Assembly (NCBI GenBank): GCA_947627205.1 | Contig: CANQVE010000019.1 | Location: 1 to 39,557 of the forward strand | DNA: 39,557 bases | Origin: an uncultured Clostridia bacterium | Lineage (GTDB): Bacteria > Bacillota > Clostridia > Oscillospirales > Ruminococcaceae | Direction: 5' to 3' | Shown: positions 8,901-14,641 of the stretch, one piece after another | How the letters are laid out: every line of letters starts with the position of its first letter | Numbering within the stretch: the stretch's first letter is position 1 | Program-made: the position numbers and the translations under genes | The notes under the pieces: generated by a model | What the model was told of the DNA's origin: nothing | Database searches by the model: none | The model's input: the letters and a program-made list of their open reading frames with translations, nothing else

Positions 8901-9623
8901 GGCGGTACGTCCGAGATTTTCGTTATCCGCAATCTGACGGCAGGCGACATTGAGGACAGCGTTGAAGCATTTGCAAAACTTGTACAGCAGGCGCAGATAA
9001 TCGCAATTCCCGGAGGATTTTCGGGAGGCGACGAGCCCGAGGGCTCCGCGAAGTTTATAAACGCGTTCTTCCGCAATCCCAGGATAACGGAAGAAGTAGA
9101 GAATATGCTCTACAAGCGCGACGGGCTTATGCTCGGCATCTGCAACGGTTTCCAGGCACTGATAAAGCTCGGTCTTGTGCCGTTTGGGCATATCGTTCCC
9201 GCGGCGGAAAACTCTCCCACACTTACTTATAACAAGATAGGACGCCACCAATCTCAGCTTGTTTACACAAAAATTACCTCGAACAAGTCGCCGTGGCTGG
9301 CAAACTGCAAGGTCGGAGATATCCACGCAATTCCTATTTCCCACGGCGAGGGCAGGCTTGTCGCAAGCGGCGAGGCTCTTAGAAAGATGATAGACAACGG
9401 GCAGATCGCTATGCAATATGTTGACCTAAAGGGTGAGCCGACAATGAACACGCGCTATAATCCCAACGGCTCTATGTGCGCTATAGAGGGAATAATTTCG
9501 CCCGACGGGCGTGTTCTCGGAAAAATGGGACACACCGAGCGCCTTACGGACTTTGTTGCGAAGAACGTTGACGGAAACAAGGACCAGCCTATATTTAAGA
9601 GCGGTATTGAGTACTTTAAGTGA
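5901..9623 (+). CDS. purL: Phosphoribosylformylglycinamidine synthase (single-chain)
   Basis: Fourth step of de novo purine synthesis: FGAR + ATP + glutamine to FGAM. At 1240 residues this is the fused clostridial-type enzyme rather than the split PurS/PurQ/PurL of Bacillus. Visible motifs include WSDHCRHTTF, the ATP/metal loop ETHNHPTEIEPFGGAA, a second synthetase half with GGKDSMSG, and a C-terminal glutamine amidotransferase beginning near VLIPVFPGTNCEYDT. The amidotransferase has the nucleophile Cys in GICNGFQAL and the His of ISHGEGR. The ATG at 5901 has AAGGAAAG upstream; an in-frame TTG at 5850 lacks such a site. No other pur genes are adjacent, so it is a stand-alone transcription unit with its own promoter and terminator. 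Confidence 0.97.
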   Translation: MVYRVYVEKKKLFAVESAEVLSDLTTALGMKGVKNVRVINRYDAEGLSKKDFEKAVPTVFSEPPVDDVYYELPKTEADERMFAVEFLPGQFDQRADSAGQCIQMLCKGERPDVKYAKIYILKGDISDEDFARIKHYLINAVEARECGFEEKKTLKVSYSIPTEVETLKGFNEKTDDELAEFVTKYGLAMDNDDIKFCQEYFRKEQRDPTITEIRMIDTYWSDHCRHTTFGTIIDKADIEPKYIADTFNKYQLHRIDLGRQNKPVCLMDIATLAAKKLKKDGLLDDLDESEEINACSVKVKVDVNGKEENWLLMFKNETHNHPTEIEPFGGAATCLGGAIRDPLSGRSYVYQAMRVTGASDPLLPIEQTLPGKLPPRKITTTAAAGYSSYGNQIGLATGHVAEIYHSGYMAKRMEIGAVIGAAPEENVRRERPAPGDVVILLGGRTGRDGCGGATGSSKAHSVQSLESCGAEVQKGNAPEERKLQRLFREPEATRLIKRCNDFGAGGVSVAIGELADGLEIDLDKVPKKYDGLDGTELAISESQERMAVVVAKKDAKKFMALAAKENLESTIVAEVKAEPRLRMNWNGKTIVDISREFLNSNGAEKHTTVYVPNVDVKYNSDWKYSGVSDTKEGWERLVSDLNVCSQRGLVQRFDSTIGAGTVLMPFSGRYQQTPAQAMAAKLPVLGGKTTTASIMGWGFNPSVSQQSPYHGAVCAVVESVAKVVAAGGAYDKCRLTFQEYFERTNGKPERWGKPFAALLGAYEAQIRLGLPAIGGKDSMSGTFEHIDVPPTLVSFAVCTANAKNVISSEFKIPFSKIGYIAPEYDKNGLPDFESVKTVFKTVEKLIKNGKAISVRSVANGGLAEAVFKMTLGNHVGAKLEKLSEEELFTPVYGAFALELENDFKESDVIVIGETIADYKLISGGTELDLTKLEEKWDNVLEPVFRQKTNFLPEIEKISYNEGCELLTTHISPKIASPKVLIPVFPGTNCEYDTAEAFNRYGGTSEIFVIRNLTAGDIEDSVEAFAKLVQQAQIIAIPGGFSGGDEPEGSAKFINAFFRNPRITEEVENMLYKRDGLMLGICNGFQALIKLGLVPFGHIVPAAENSPTLTYNKIGRHQSQLVYTKITSNKSPWLANCKVGDIHAIPISHGEGRLVASGEALRKMIDNGQIAMQYVDLKGEPTMNTRYNPNGSMCAIEGIISPDGRVLGKMGHTERLTDFVAKNVDGNKDQPIFKSGIEYFK

Positions 9624-9732
9624 TTTGTAACTGTAAGCTCATGACGCTAAAATACGCAGTTTGAAAGTATACAGTGTACAGCAGAATGTATCCGCTTCGC
9701 GGATAAGATTTAGATTGTTTTGAAATTTTTAA

Positions 9733-9770
9733 GAGCGTACAAAGCCTAATGGTTTGTACGCTCATTTCTT
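9733..9770 (+). terminator. Intrinsic terminator of purL
   Basis: GAGCGTACAAA, a nine-base loop, TTTGTACGCTC, then a T-rich tract: a perfect 11-bp stem about 110 bases past the purL stop. A small hairpin (ATCCGCTTCGCGGAT) lies between them, near 9690. Confidence 0.82.
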
Positions 9771-9962
9771 ATATAAAGTAGGTCTTTTTTCCTAAGCCGA
9801 TATATTTTCCGTCTTTAAATTCGCCGTCGTCTACATCACCGTTCTGATACGTTATTTTTTCGGTTTTGCTATTATCTTCGGATACATTACCGCCTGCAGA
9901 GGAAAAACATTTTCTTTGTTATTGCAAACATCGGTACTTTGACTTATAAATTCGTCCGCCAT
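9769..9962 (-). pseudogene. Truncated, frameshifted remnant of a TIR-MORN gene
   Basis: Minus-strand reading starts at an ATG at 9962 with MADEFISQST, matching the start MADVFISYSS of the neighbouring TIR-MORN gene. The upstream bases match too (GGAAC-GTTTATTATGGCGGACG in both). It then jumps to a segment matching the linker before the MORN repeats (CNNKEN), loses frame, and in another frame continues ITYQNGDVDDGEFKDGKY to a stop at 9769. Almost the entire TIR domain and all but one MORN repeat are missing. It is best explained as a collapsed tandem duplicate of the downstream gene. Confidence 0.75.
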
Positions 9963-9981
9963 AATAAACCGTTCCCTGTCA

Positions 9982-10033
9982 GAGGTAAGAGATAAGAAGT
10001 AAGAGGTAAGAGTTTTAACTCTAACCTCTTACA
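9982..10033. repeat. Heptad repeat array forming an inverted pair
   Basis: Plus-strand 7-mers GTAAGAG, ATAAGAA, GTAAGAG, GTAAGAG, then TTTTAA and the reverse-complement CTCTAACCTCTTAC, able to form a hairpin. It lies about 25 bases past the stop of the minus-strand TIR-MORN gene and could end its transcript. Confidence 0.7.
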
Positions 10034-10057
10034 GCATAATTCCATGGCTGTATAATG

Positions 10058-11983
10058 TCAATCGTCGGTAGGAATTTCCGCCTTTAATATGTCGTTATCC
10101 CATATACCGGCTTTTGCTTTGCCGTTTTTATACAGCATTATTCCAAAACCGTGTTTTTTATAGTCTTTAAAATCGCCCTGAAAAACATCACCGTTTACAT
10201 AGGTCATCTGCCCCTTGCCGTGCATAACGTTGTCTTTAAATTCGCCGACATATACTGTGCCGTTTGCATAGGTGTATGTACCTATTCCGTGTCTTTGGTC
10301 GTATTTCCATTCGCCCTCGTATACATCGCCGTTTGCATAGGTGTATCTACCTATGCCGCTTCTTTTGTCGTCCGTCCAGTAGCCTTCGTATACTTCGCCG
10401 TTTGCATAGGTAATTTTTCCATATCCGTTTCTGCAGTCATCTTTAAATTCGCCGTTATATACTGCGCCGTCCGTCCAGATAAATGTTCCGCTGCCGGCAT
10501 ATACTCCGTCTTTAAATTCTCCCTCGTATGAATTTCCATTAGCAAGAGTCATCTTGCCTCTGCCGTTTCTATTGTTGTCTTTCCATTCCCCGTTATATAC
10601 TGCGCCGTCCGTCCAGATAAATGTTCCGTTGCCGGCATATACTCCGTCTTTAAATTCTCCCTCGTATGAATTTCCGTTAGCAAGAGTCATCTTGCCTCTG
10701 CCGTTTCTCTTGTCGTCTTTCCATTCACCGTTATATACAGTACCGTCAGGATAGGTCATTTTCCCTTTGCCGTTAATTCTTCCGTCTTTAAATTCGCCCT
10801 CATATACAGTGCCATTGGATAAGATCGTTTTACCTTTGCCGTTTTTCTTGTCGTCTTTCCATTCACCGTTATATACAGTACCGTCAGGATAGGTCATCTT
10901 CCCTTTGCCGTTTCTCTTGCTGTTCAGCCATTCGCCGTCATATACAGTACCGTTAGCAAAAGTCATCTTTCCTTTGCCGTTTCTCTCGCTGTTCTGCCAT
11001 TCGCCGTCATATACAGTACCGTCGGGATAGGTCATTTTCCCTTTGTCGTTAATTCTTCCGTCTTTAAATTCGCCCTCATATACAGTGCCATTGGATAAGA
11101 TCGTTTTACCTTTGCCGTTTTTCTTGTCGTCTTTCCATTCACCGTTATATACAGTACCGTCAGGATAGGTCATCTTCCCTTTGCCGTTTCTCTTGCTGTT
11201 CAGCCATTCGCCGTCATATACAGTACCGTTAGCAAAAGTCATCTTTCCTTTGCCGTTTTTCTTGCTGTTCTGCCATTCGCCGTTATATACAGTACCGTCG
11301 GGATAGGTAATTTTCCCCCTGCCGTTATATTTTCCGTCTTTAAATTCACCCTCATACACAGCGCCGTTCGCCAAAGTCATTTTTCCTTTGCCGTTTCTCA
11401 TTCCGTTTTCAGTTTCGCCCTCGTATACATTTCCGCTCTGATACGTTATTTTTTCAACTTTACGTTTATGGTTATCTTCGTGTACTTTGCCGACTGCAGC
11501 GGAAAACCCGAATTCTTTGTTATGGTAAACAGCCGGGGTATTGTCATTTTCGATGTTGCTCGGGTAATGGTAGAAATTATTCCGAACAGGCGTTACTCTT
11601 GCAACGGCTTTATACAGTTTTTCAAACTGAAGATCATTCTTGCTGTAATCGGCAGTTATCCAATGAGAATTTGACAGATAATATTCAAACACGCCCTCAA
11701 GCTCGGTATCATCTATCTTATAAGGAATAACGACAACGCCTTTTCTATCGGCAATGTCTATCTCTTTCGGGACCTGTGTGGACAAAGCGCTGTTCTTGCT
11801 GAATATAACAATAAAGGCCTTGGAGCAGGTGATCGCCGTGTTTATTTCCGCCGCCCAAAGCACTCCGCCGACAATATCCCTCGGCGCTATCCAGCACTGC
11901 AGTCCTTTTCCCTCCAGAAACTCGCAGACTTTATCCGCTATTTCCTTGTCCTTTGAACTGTAGCTTATAAATACGTCCGCCAT
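10058..11983 (-). CDS. TIR domain protein with about 20 MORN repeats
   Basis: A 641-residue protein. Residues 1 to about 130 form a bacterial TIR_2-type domain (MADVFISYSSKDKEIADKV, WIAPRDI). Glu46, in VLWAAEINTAI, sits where catalytic TIR NADases carry their glutamate. After a linker with EDNHKRKVEKITYQ, residues of about 175-635 are tandem 23-residue MORN repeats (pattern G-x-V-Y-x-G-E-W/F-K-x-x-x-x-x-G-x-G-K). No signal peptide or membrane helix is visible, so it is probably cytoplasmic. TIR domains act in NAD cleavage and in immune signalling; MORN repeats often bind lipids or proteins. Its role here is unknown and no defence genes adjoin it. Nearly identical DNA units show recent repeat expansion. 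AAAGGAAC precedes the start. Confidence 0.88.
   Translation of the reverse strand: MADVFISYSSKDKEIADKVCEFLEGKGLQCWIAPRDIVGGVLWAAEINTAITCSKAFIVIFSKNSALSTQVPKEIDIADRKGVVVIPYKIDDTELEGVFEYYLSNSHWITADYSKNDLQFEKLYKAVARVTPVRNNFYHYPSNIENDNTPAVYHNKEFGFSAAVGKVHEDNHKRKVEKITYQSGNVYEGETENGMRNGKGKMTLANGAVYEGEFKDGKYNGRGKITYPDGTVYNGEWQNSKKNGKGKMTFANGTVYDGEWLNSKRNGKGKMTYPDGTVYNGEWKDDKKNGKGKTILSNGTVYEGEFKDGRINDKGKMTYPDGTVYDGEWQNSERNGKGKMTFANGTVYDGEWLNSKRNGKGKMTYPDGTVYNGEWKDDKKNGKGKTILSNGTVYEGEFKDGRINGKGKMTYPDGTVYNGEWKDDKRNGRGKMTLANGNSYEGEFKDGVYAGNGTFIWTDGAVYNGEWKDNNRNGRGKMTLANGNSYEGEFKDGVYAGSGTFIWTDGAVYNGEFKDDCRNGYGKITYANGEVYEGYWTDDKRSGIGRYTYANGDVYEGEWKYDQRHGIGTYTYANGTVYVGEFKDNVMHGKGQMTYVNGDVFQGDFKDYKKHGFGIMLYKNGKAKAGIWDNDILKAEIPTDD
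10773..11275 (-). repeat. Long near-identical internal duplication within the MORN region
   Basis: A stretch beginning near 10773 recurs near 11050 with almost no changes over about 220 bases. The offset of 276-277 bases corresponds to four 69-base MORN units. This indicates recent block duplication by recombination between repeats, and probable length variation between strains. Confidence 0.7.
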
Positions 11984-12085
11984 AATAAACTGTTCCTTTC
12001 TCGAATAATAGCCGTTATTATCCGATGCTTAGGTAAAATCGTTCTGAGTTTTCCCGCAGAATTTCATGTTATAAATCTAATTTAT

Positions 12086-12114
12086 ATTGTACAATATTAT
12101 AGAGTAAATTTCAA
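12086..12114 (-). promoter_or_regulatory. Candidate promoter of the TIR-MORN gene
   Basis: -35 TTGAAA (12109-12114), 17-base spacer, -10 TACAAT (12086-12091) on the minus strand, about 100 bases before the start codon. A TATAAT in the spacer is a competing -10 with a poorer -35. Confidence 0.6.
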
Positions 12115-12154
12115 GTGGATTTCTCCCATTTCGTCATTTTTAAGAATTACAACA

Positions 12155-12190
12155 TAAAAAATATCCGTCCTCGCAAAAGGACGGATATTT
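12155..12190 (-). terminator. Intrinsic terminator of rplM-rpsI
   Basis: Minus strand: ATATCCGTCC, an eight-base loop, GGACGGATAT, then a T-run, about 30 bases past the rpsI stop. Confidence 0.88.
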
Positions 12191-12220
12191 GAATTTTTGA
12201 TAATTTTTTTGTAAAATAAA

Positions 12221-12619
12221 TTATCTCTTCGAGAACTGCGGAGCGCGTCTTGCCGCTTTGAGTCCGTACTTCTTTCTTTCTTTCATTCTCGGATCGCGAG
12301 TGAGGAAGCCCGCTTTCTTGAGAACGGGGCGAAGCTCGTCGCTGTACTGGAGAAGCGCTCTCGAAAGCCCGTGACGGATAGCGCCCGCCTGACCTGTAAC
12401 ACCGCCGCCCGCAACAGTGCAGACGATATCAAATTTTCCAACGGTGTCAGTAAGCGTCAGGGGCTGGCGAACTATGAGCTTTAATGTGTCAAGACCGAAA
12501 TAGTCGTCGATGTCTCTGTTGTTTATAGTGATCTTGCCGCTTCCGATATAAACTCTTACGCGCGCAACAGAGTGCTTTCTTCTGCCCGTTCCGTAGTAAT
12601 AAGGTTTAGATTCGTACAT
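12221..12619 (-). CDS. rpsI: Ribosomal protein uS9
   Basis: Small-subunit protein S9, 132 residues, normal length. Family features are the N-terminal [29 protein letters not shown], and the basic tail ending in QFSKR, which reaches the P-site tRNA. It follows rplM by 14 bases with a GGGAGGG ribosome binding site, the conserved rplM-rpsI pair. Confidence 0.98.
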   Translation of the reverse strand: MYESKPYYYGTGRRKHSVARVRVYIGSGKITINNRDIDDYFGLDTLKLIVRQPLTLTDTVGKFDIVCTVAGGGVTGQAGAIRHGLSRALLQYSDELRPVLKKAGFLTRDPRMKERKKYGLKAARRAPQFSKR

Positions 12620-12633
12620 TCAAAAGCCCTCCC

Positions 12634-13062
12634 TTAAAATTTGTACTCAACGGGCTTCTGGGCCGCGTTGTTGTGCTCTGCGCCCGCATAGCAGCGAAGT
12701 CTCGTCAGAGCCTTTCTTCCGATAGTAGTATCGGGAACCATTCCGTTTACCGCAAGCGTCATAGCCTTGCAGGGGTTTGTTTTCATGAGCTTGTCATAGC
12801 TTACCTCTTTGAGGTGGCCGATATAGCCCGTGTGCCATCTGTAGAACTTTTTCTCGAGCTTCTTTCCTGTGAGGACCGCTTTTGCGCAGTTTACTATAAT
12901 AACATGATCGCCGCAGTCGCAGTGAGGAGCGAAAGTCGGTTTGTGCTTTCCTCTGAGCAGATGAGCAGCAGTAGCCGCAACTCTTCCGAGCGGCTTGTCG
13001 GCAGCGTCGAGAATGTACCAGCTGCGCTCAACTGTCTTTGCATTAGGCATATAAGTTGACAT
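12634..13062 (-). CDS. rplM: Ribosomal protein uL13
   Basis: Large-subunit protein L13, 142 residues, normal length. Diagnostic segments are WYILDAADKPLGRVAATAA, HCDCGDHVIIVNCAKAVLTG and the central HTGYIGHLKEVSYDKLM. First gene of the rplM-rpsI operon, with AGGAGG upstream and a consensus promoter. The 5' leader is only about 40 bases, so the long L13 leader known in Bacillus does not seem to be present. Confidence 0.98.
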   Translation of the reverse strand: MSTYMPNAKTVERSWYILDAADKPLGRVAATAAHLLRGKHKPTFAPHCDCGDHVIIVNCAKAVLTGKKLEKKFYRWHTGYIGHLKEVSYDKLMKTNPCKAMTLAVNGMVPDTTIGRKALTRLRCYAGAEHNNAAQKPVEYKF

Positions 13063-13111
13063 TTATTTTCCTCCTGTAAAGATTTTTTAAATTTTATTTG
13101 CAACATTTGTT

Positions 13112-13140
13112 ATTATAGCGCCTTTTTATCCGTTTGTCAA
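13112..13140 (-). promoter_or_regulatory. Promoter of rplM-rpsI
   Basis: Perfect consensus on the minus strand: -35 TTGACA (13135-13140), 17-base spacer, -10 TATAAT (13112-13117). From 13141 to about 13330 I see only AT-rich DNA with a pyrimidine-rich TTTCTC-like tract on the + strand at 13171-13243, and no gene. Confidence 0.9.
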
Positions 13141-13330
13141 GTAGTTTTTCACGCAATTTTAAAATATATCGTGTTTTCTTTATGTTTCTCTTTATTTCTC
13201 TCTGTTTTTCTCAATTTCTCTTAATTCATTTCAATTTTCTGCAATATTATGATATAGTGAGTATATTATTGAAATTCAAAGAATTAGTTAGATTTAGCGT
13301 GTTATTTTTAATTTTTGACAATATCAGGCG

Positions 13331-13389
13331 TTGACAAAATAAAATAACAGTGCTAAAATAAAATCAAACATTTGAACAGATGTTCAAAT
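13331..13389 (+). promoter_or_regulatory. Promoter and palindromic operator of the metal-resistance operon
   Basis: -35 TTGACA (13331-13336), 17-base spacer, -10 TAAAAT (13354-13359). Just downstream, around the expected transcript start, lies a palindrome ATTTGAACA-GA-TGTTCAAAT (13370-13389). It resembles the TCAAAT/ATTTGA half-sites recognised by CadC/SmtB-type ArsR repressors, so it is the likely autoregulatory operator. Confidence 0.82.
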
Positions 13390-13413
13390 GAACAAACTTT
13401 TGAGGAAAACTTT

Positions 13414-13782
13414 ATGAAGAACGAGATTATCAATGAACTTCCGTCATGTGAGCTTATACATGCCCACCCAACGGAAATTGAAACTATCCGCAATAAAATG
13501 CCCGACGACGACACGCTTATCGACCTCGCGGAGCTGTTTAAGGTATTCGGCGACAGCACGCGCATAAAAATATTGAGCGCGCTCTCGGAAAAAGAACTTT
13601 GCGTCTGCGACCTTTCGACCGCGGTCGGAATGTCAAGCAGCGCGGTTTCACATCAGCTGAAGATACTGAAAAATGCCGAGCTTGTCAGCTTTCGGCGCGA
13701 CGGAAAAACAGTGTTCTACTTTCTCGCAGACGACCATGTAAACACCATTTTAAAGCAAGGACTTGAACACGTCAACGAATAA
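13414..13782 (+). CDS. ArsR/SmtB-family metal-responsive repressor, CadC-like
   Basis: A 122-residue winged-helix repressor. It probably binds the palindrome in its own promoter and releases DNA on metal binding. Residues of about 34-100 form the HTH, with the recognition segment SSSAVSHQLKILKNAELV. Both classical metal sites are recognisable: an alpha3N-type thiolate site with ELCVCD (Cys63, Cys65) plus an N-terminal Cys12, and an alpha5-type zinc site with Asp107, His108, His119 and Glu122. That suggests response to Cd/Pb/Zn. The start at 13414 follows GAGGAAAA; an upstream ATG at 13388 lies in another frame, and the in-frame start at 13372 would fall inside the operator. First gene of a four-gene operon ending in a Zn/Cd ATPase. 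Confidence 0.9.
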   Translation: MKNEIINELPSCELIHAHPTEIETIRNKMPDDDTLIDLAELFKVFGDSTRIKILSALSEKELCVCDLSTAVGMSSSAVSHQLKILKNAELVSFRRDGKTVFYFLADDHVNTILKQGLEHVNE

Positions 13783-13795
13783 AGGGGCGTATGAT

Positions 13796-14395
13796 ATGAA
13801 TTTCTGGGACAATATCGCAGGATTTTACGACTTAGCCGAGGCTGTAAACGGCAAAGTCTACAGTCAGATGCTCTCGATAACGGCGCGGATCGTGCCGAAA
13901 GGCGCTAAGGTCCTTGACTGCGCGGCAGGAACAGGCGCGTTGTCGTTTGCGGCGGCTAAAAAAGCAAAGAGCGTTCTCTGCACTGACTTGTCCGAAAATA
14001 TGCTCAAAACAGCGAAATTAAAGGCAAAAGCAAGAAATGTCAAAAACGTTTCATTTGACGTAAGGAATATTTTTGGCATTAAAGACCTAGATGATACTTA
14101 TGATATAGTTATTGCGGGAAATGTGCTTCATCTTCTTGAAAATCCCGAAGTCGCGGTAAAAGAAATGTACAGGGTATTAAAGCCGAACGGAAAACTGCTT
14201 TTGCCGACATTTACTACTAAGGGCAAGGGGAAAACGCTTTTAAAGCTGTATAAACTCATAGGCTTTAAACCTGCCGCGGAGTATTCTCCCGATGAATTTA
14301 AAACAATGCTTAAAAACTGCGGTTACGGCAGGGTAAGAACAAAACTTATCGACGGGCTTGTTCCCTGCTGTTATGCGGTTATTGTAAAAGAGTAA
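13796..14395 (+). CDS. Class I SAM-dependent methyltransferase in the metal operon
   Basis: A 199-residue Rossmann methyltransferase of the Methyltransf_11/UbiE-like type. Motif I is VLDCAAGTGALSFAAA, and the acidic post-I residue is in VLCTDLSENML. Motif IV is YDIVIAGNVLHLL, followed by VLKPNGKLLLPTF. The substrate is unknown. It sits 13 bases after the repressor with its own AAAGGGG site, and the HMA protein follows after 24 bases, so it belongs to the operon. It could methylate a metal or metalloid, a thiol ligand or an unrelated metabolite; the sequence does not decide this. ArsM-type As(III) methyltransferases are longer and carry conserved cysteines that I do not see. Confidence 0.85.
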   Translation: MNFWDNIAGFYDLAEAVNGKVYSQMLSITARIVPKGAKVLDCAAGTGALSFAAAKKAKSVLCTDLSENMLKTAKLKAKARNVKNVSFDVRNIFGIKDLDDTYDIVIAGNVLHLLENPEVAVKEMYRVLKPNGKLLLPTFTTKGKGKTLLKLYKLIGFKPAAEYSPDEFKTMLKNCGYGRVRTKLIDGLVPCCYAVIVKE

Positions 14396-14419
14396 TTTTT
14401 TGAGAAAGGAATTTGCACC

Positions 14420-14641
14420 ATGAAAAAGACATTTAAGCTCATTGACCTTGACTGCGCTAACTGCGCGGCAAAAATGGAAACGGCAATAAAGAAGATCGAC
14501 GGCGTAAATAACGCCACCGTCAGCTTTATGACGCAGAAAATGACGATAGAAGCCGACGACGGCAAGTTTGACGAGGTTTTGAAAAAGGCTGTCGAGTGCA
14601 TTAAAAAAGTTGAGCCCGACTGTACGGTCGTATTAAAATGA
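14420..14641 (+). CDS. Stand-alone heavy-metal-associated (HMA) domain protein
   Basis: A 73-residue ferredoxin-like metal-binding domain with the CxxC site in DLDCANCAAKME. The Asp before the first Cys is typical of Zn/Cd-type rather than copper domains. It overlaps the following ATPase by four bases (ATGA), so translation is coupled. The ATPase lacks an N-terminal HMA domain, so this protein is the detached equivalent and probably delivers metal to it or regulates it. Confidence 0.92.
   Translation: MKKTFKLIDLDCANCAAKMETAIKKIDGVNNATVSFMTQKMTIEADDGKFDEVLKKAVECIKKVEPDCTVVLK

Noticed and set aside
8484-9416. 310-residue open frame antisense to purL
   Set aside because: Shadow of a strongly conserved enzyme on the opposite strand; composition unlike a real protein and no start signal.
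10151-11310. CRISPR-like regular repeats
   Set aside because: The periodicity is 69 bases in a continuous reading frame encoding MORN repeats, with no unique spacers.
10058-11983. Calling the TIR-MORN gene a proven antiphage system
   Set aside because: No adjacent defence genes and no known operon type; only the domain suggests it.
13063-13112. L13 autoregulatory leader
   Set aside because: The 5' untranslated region from the consensus promoter is only about 40 bases and AT-rich, too short for the known structure.
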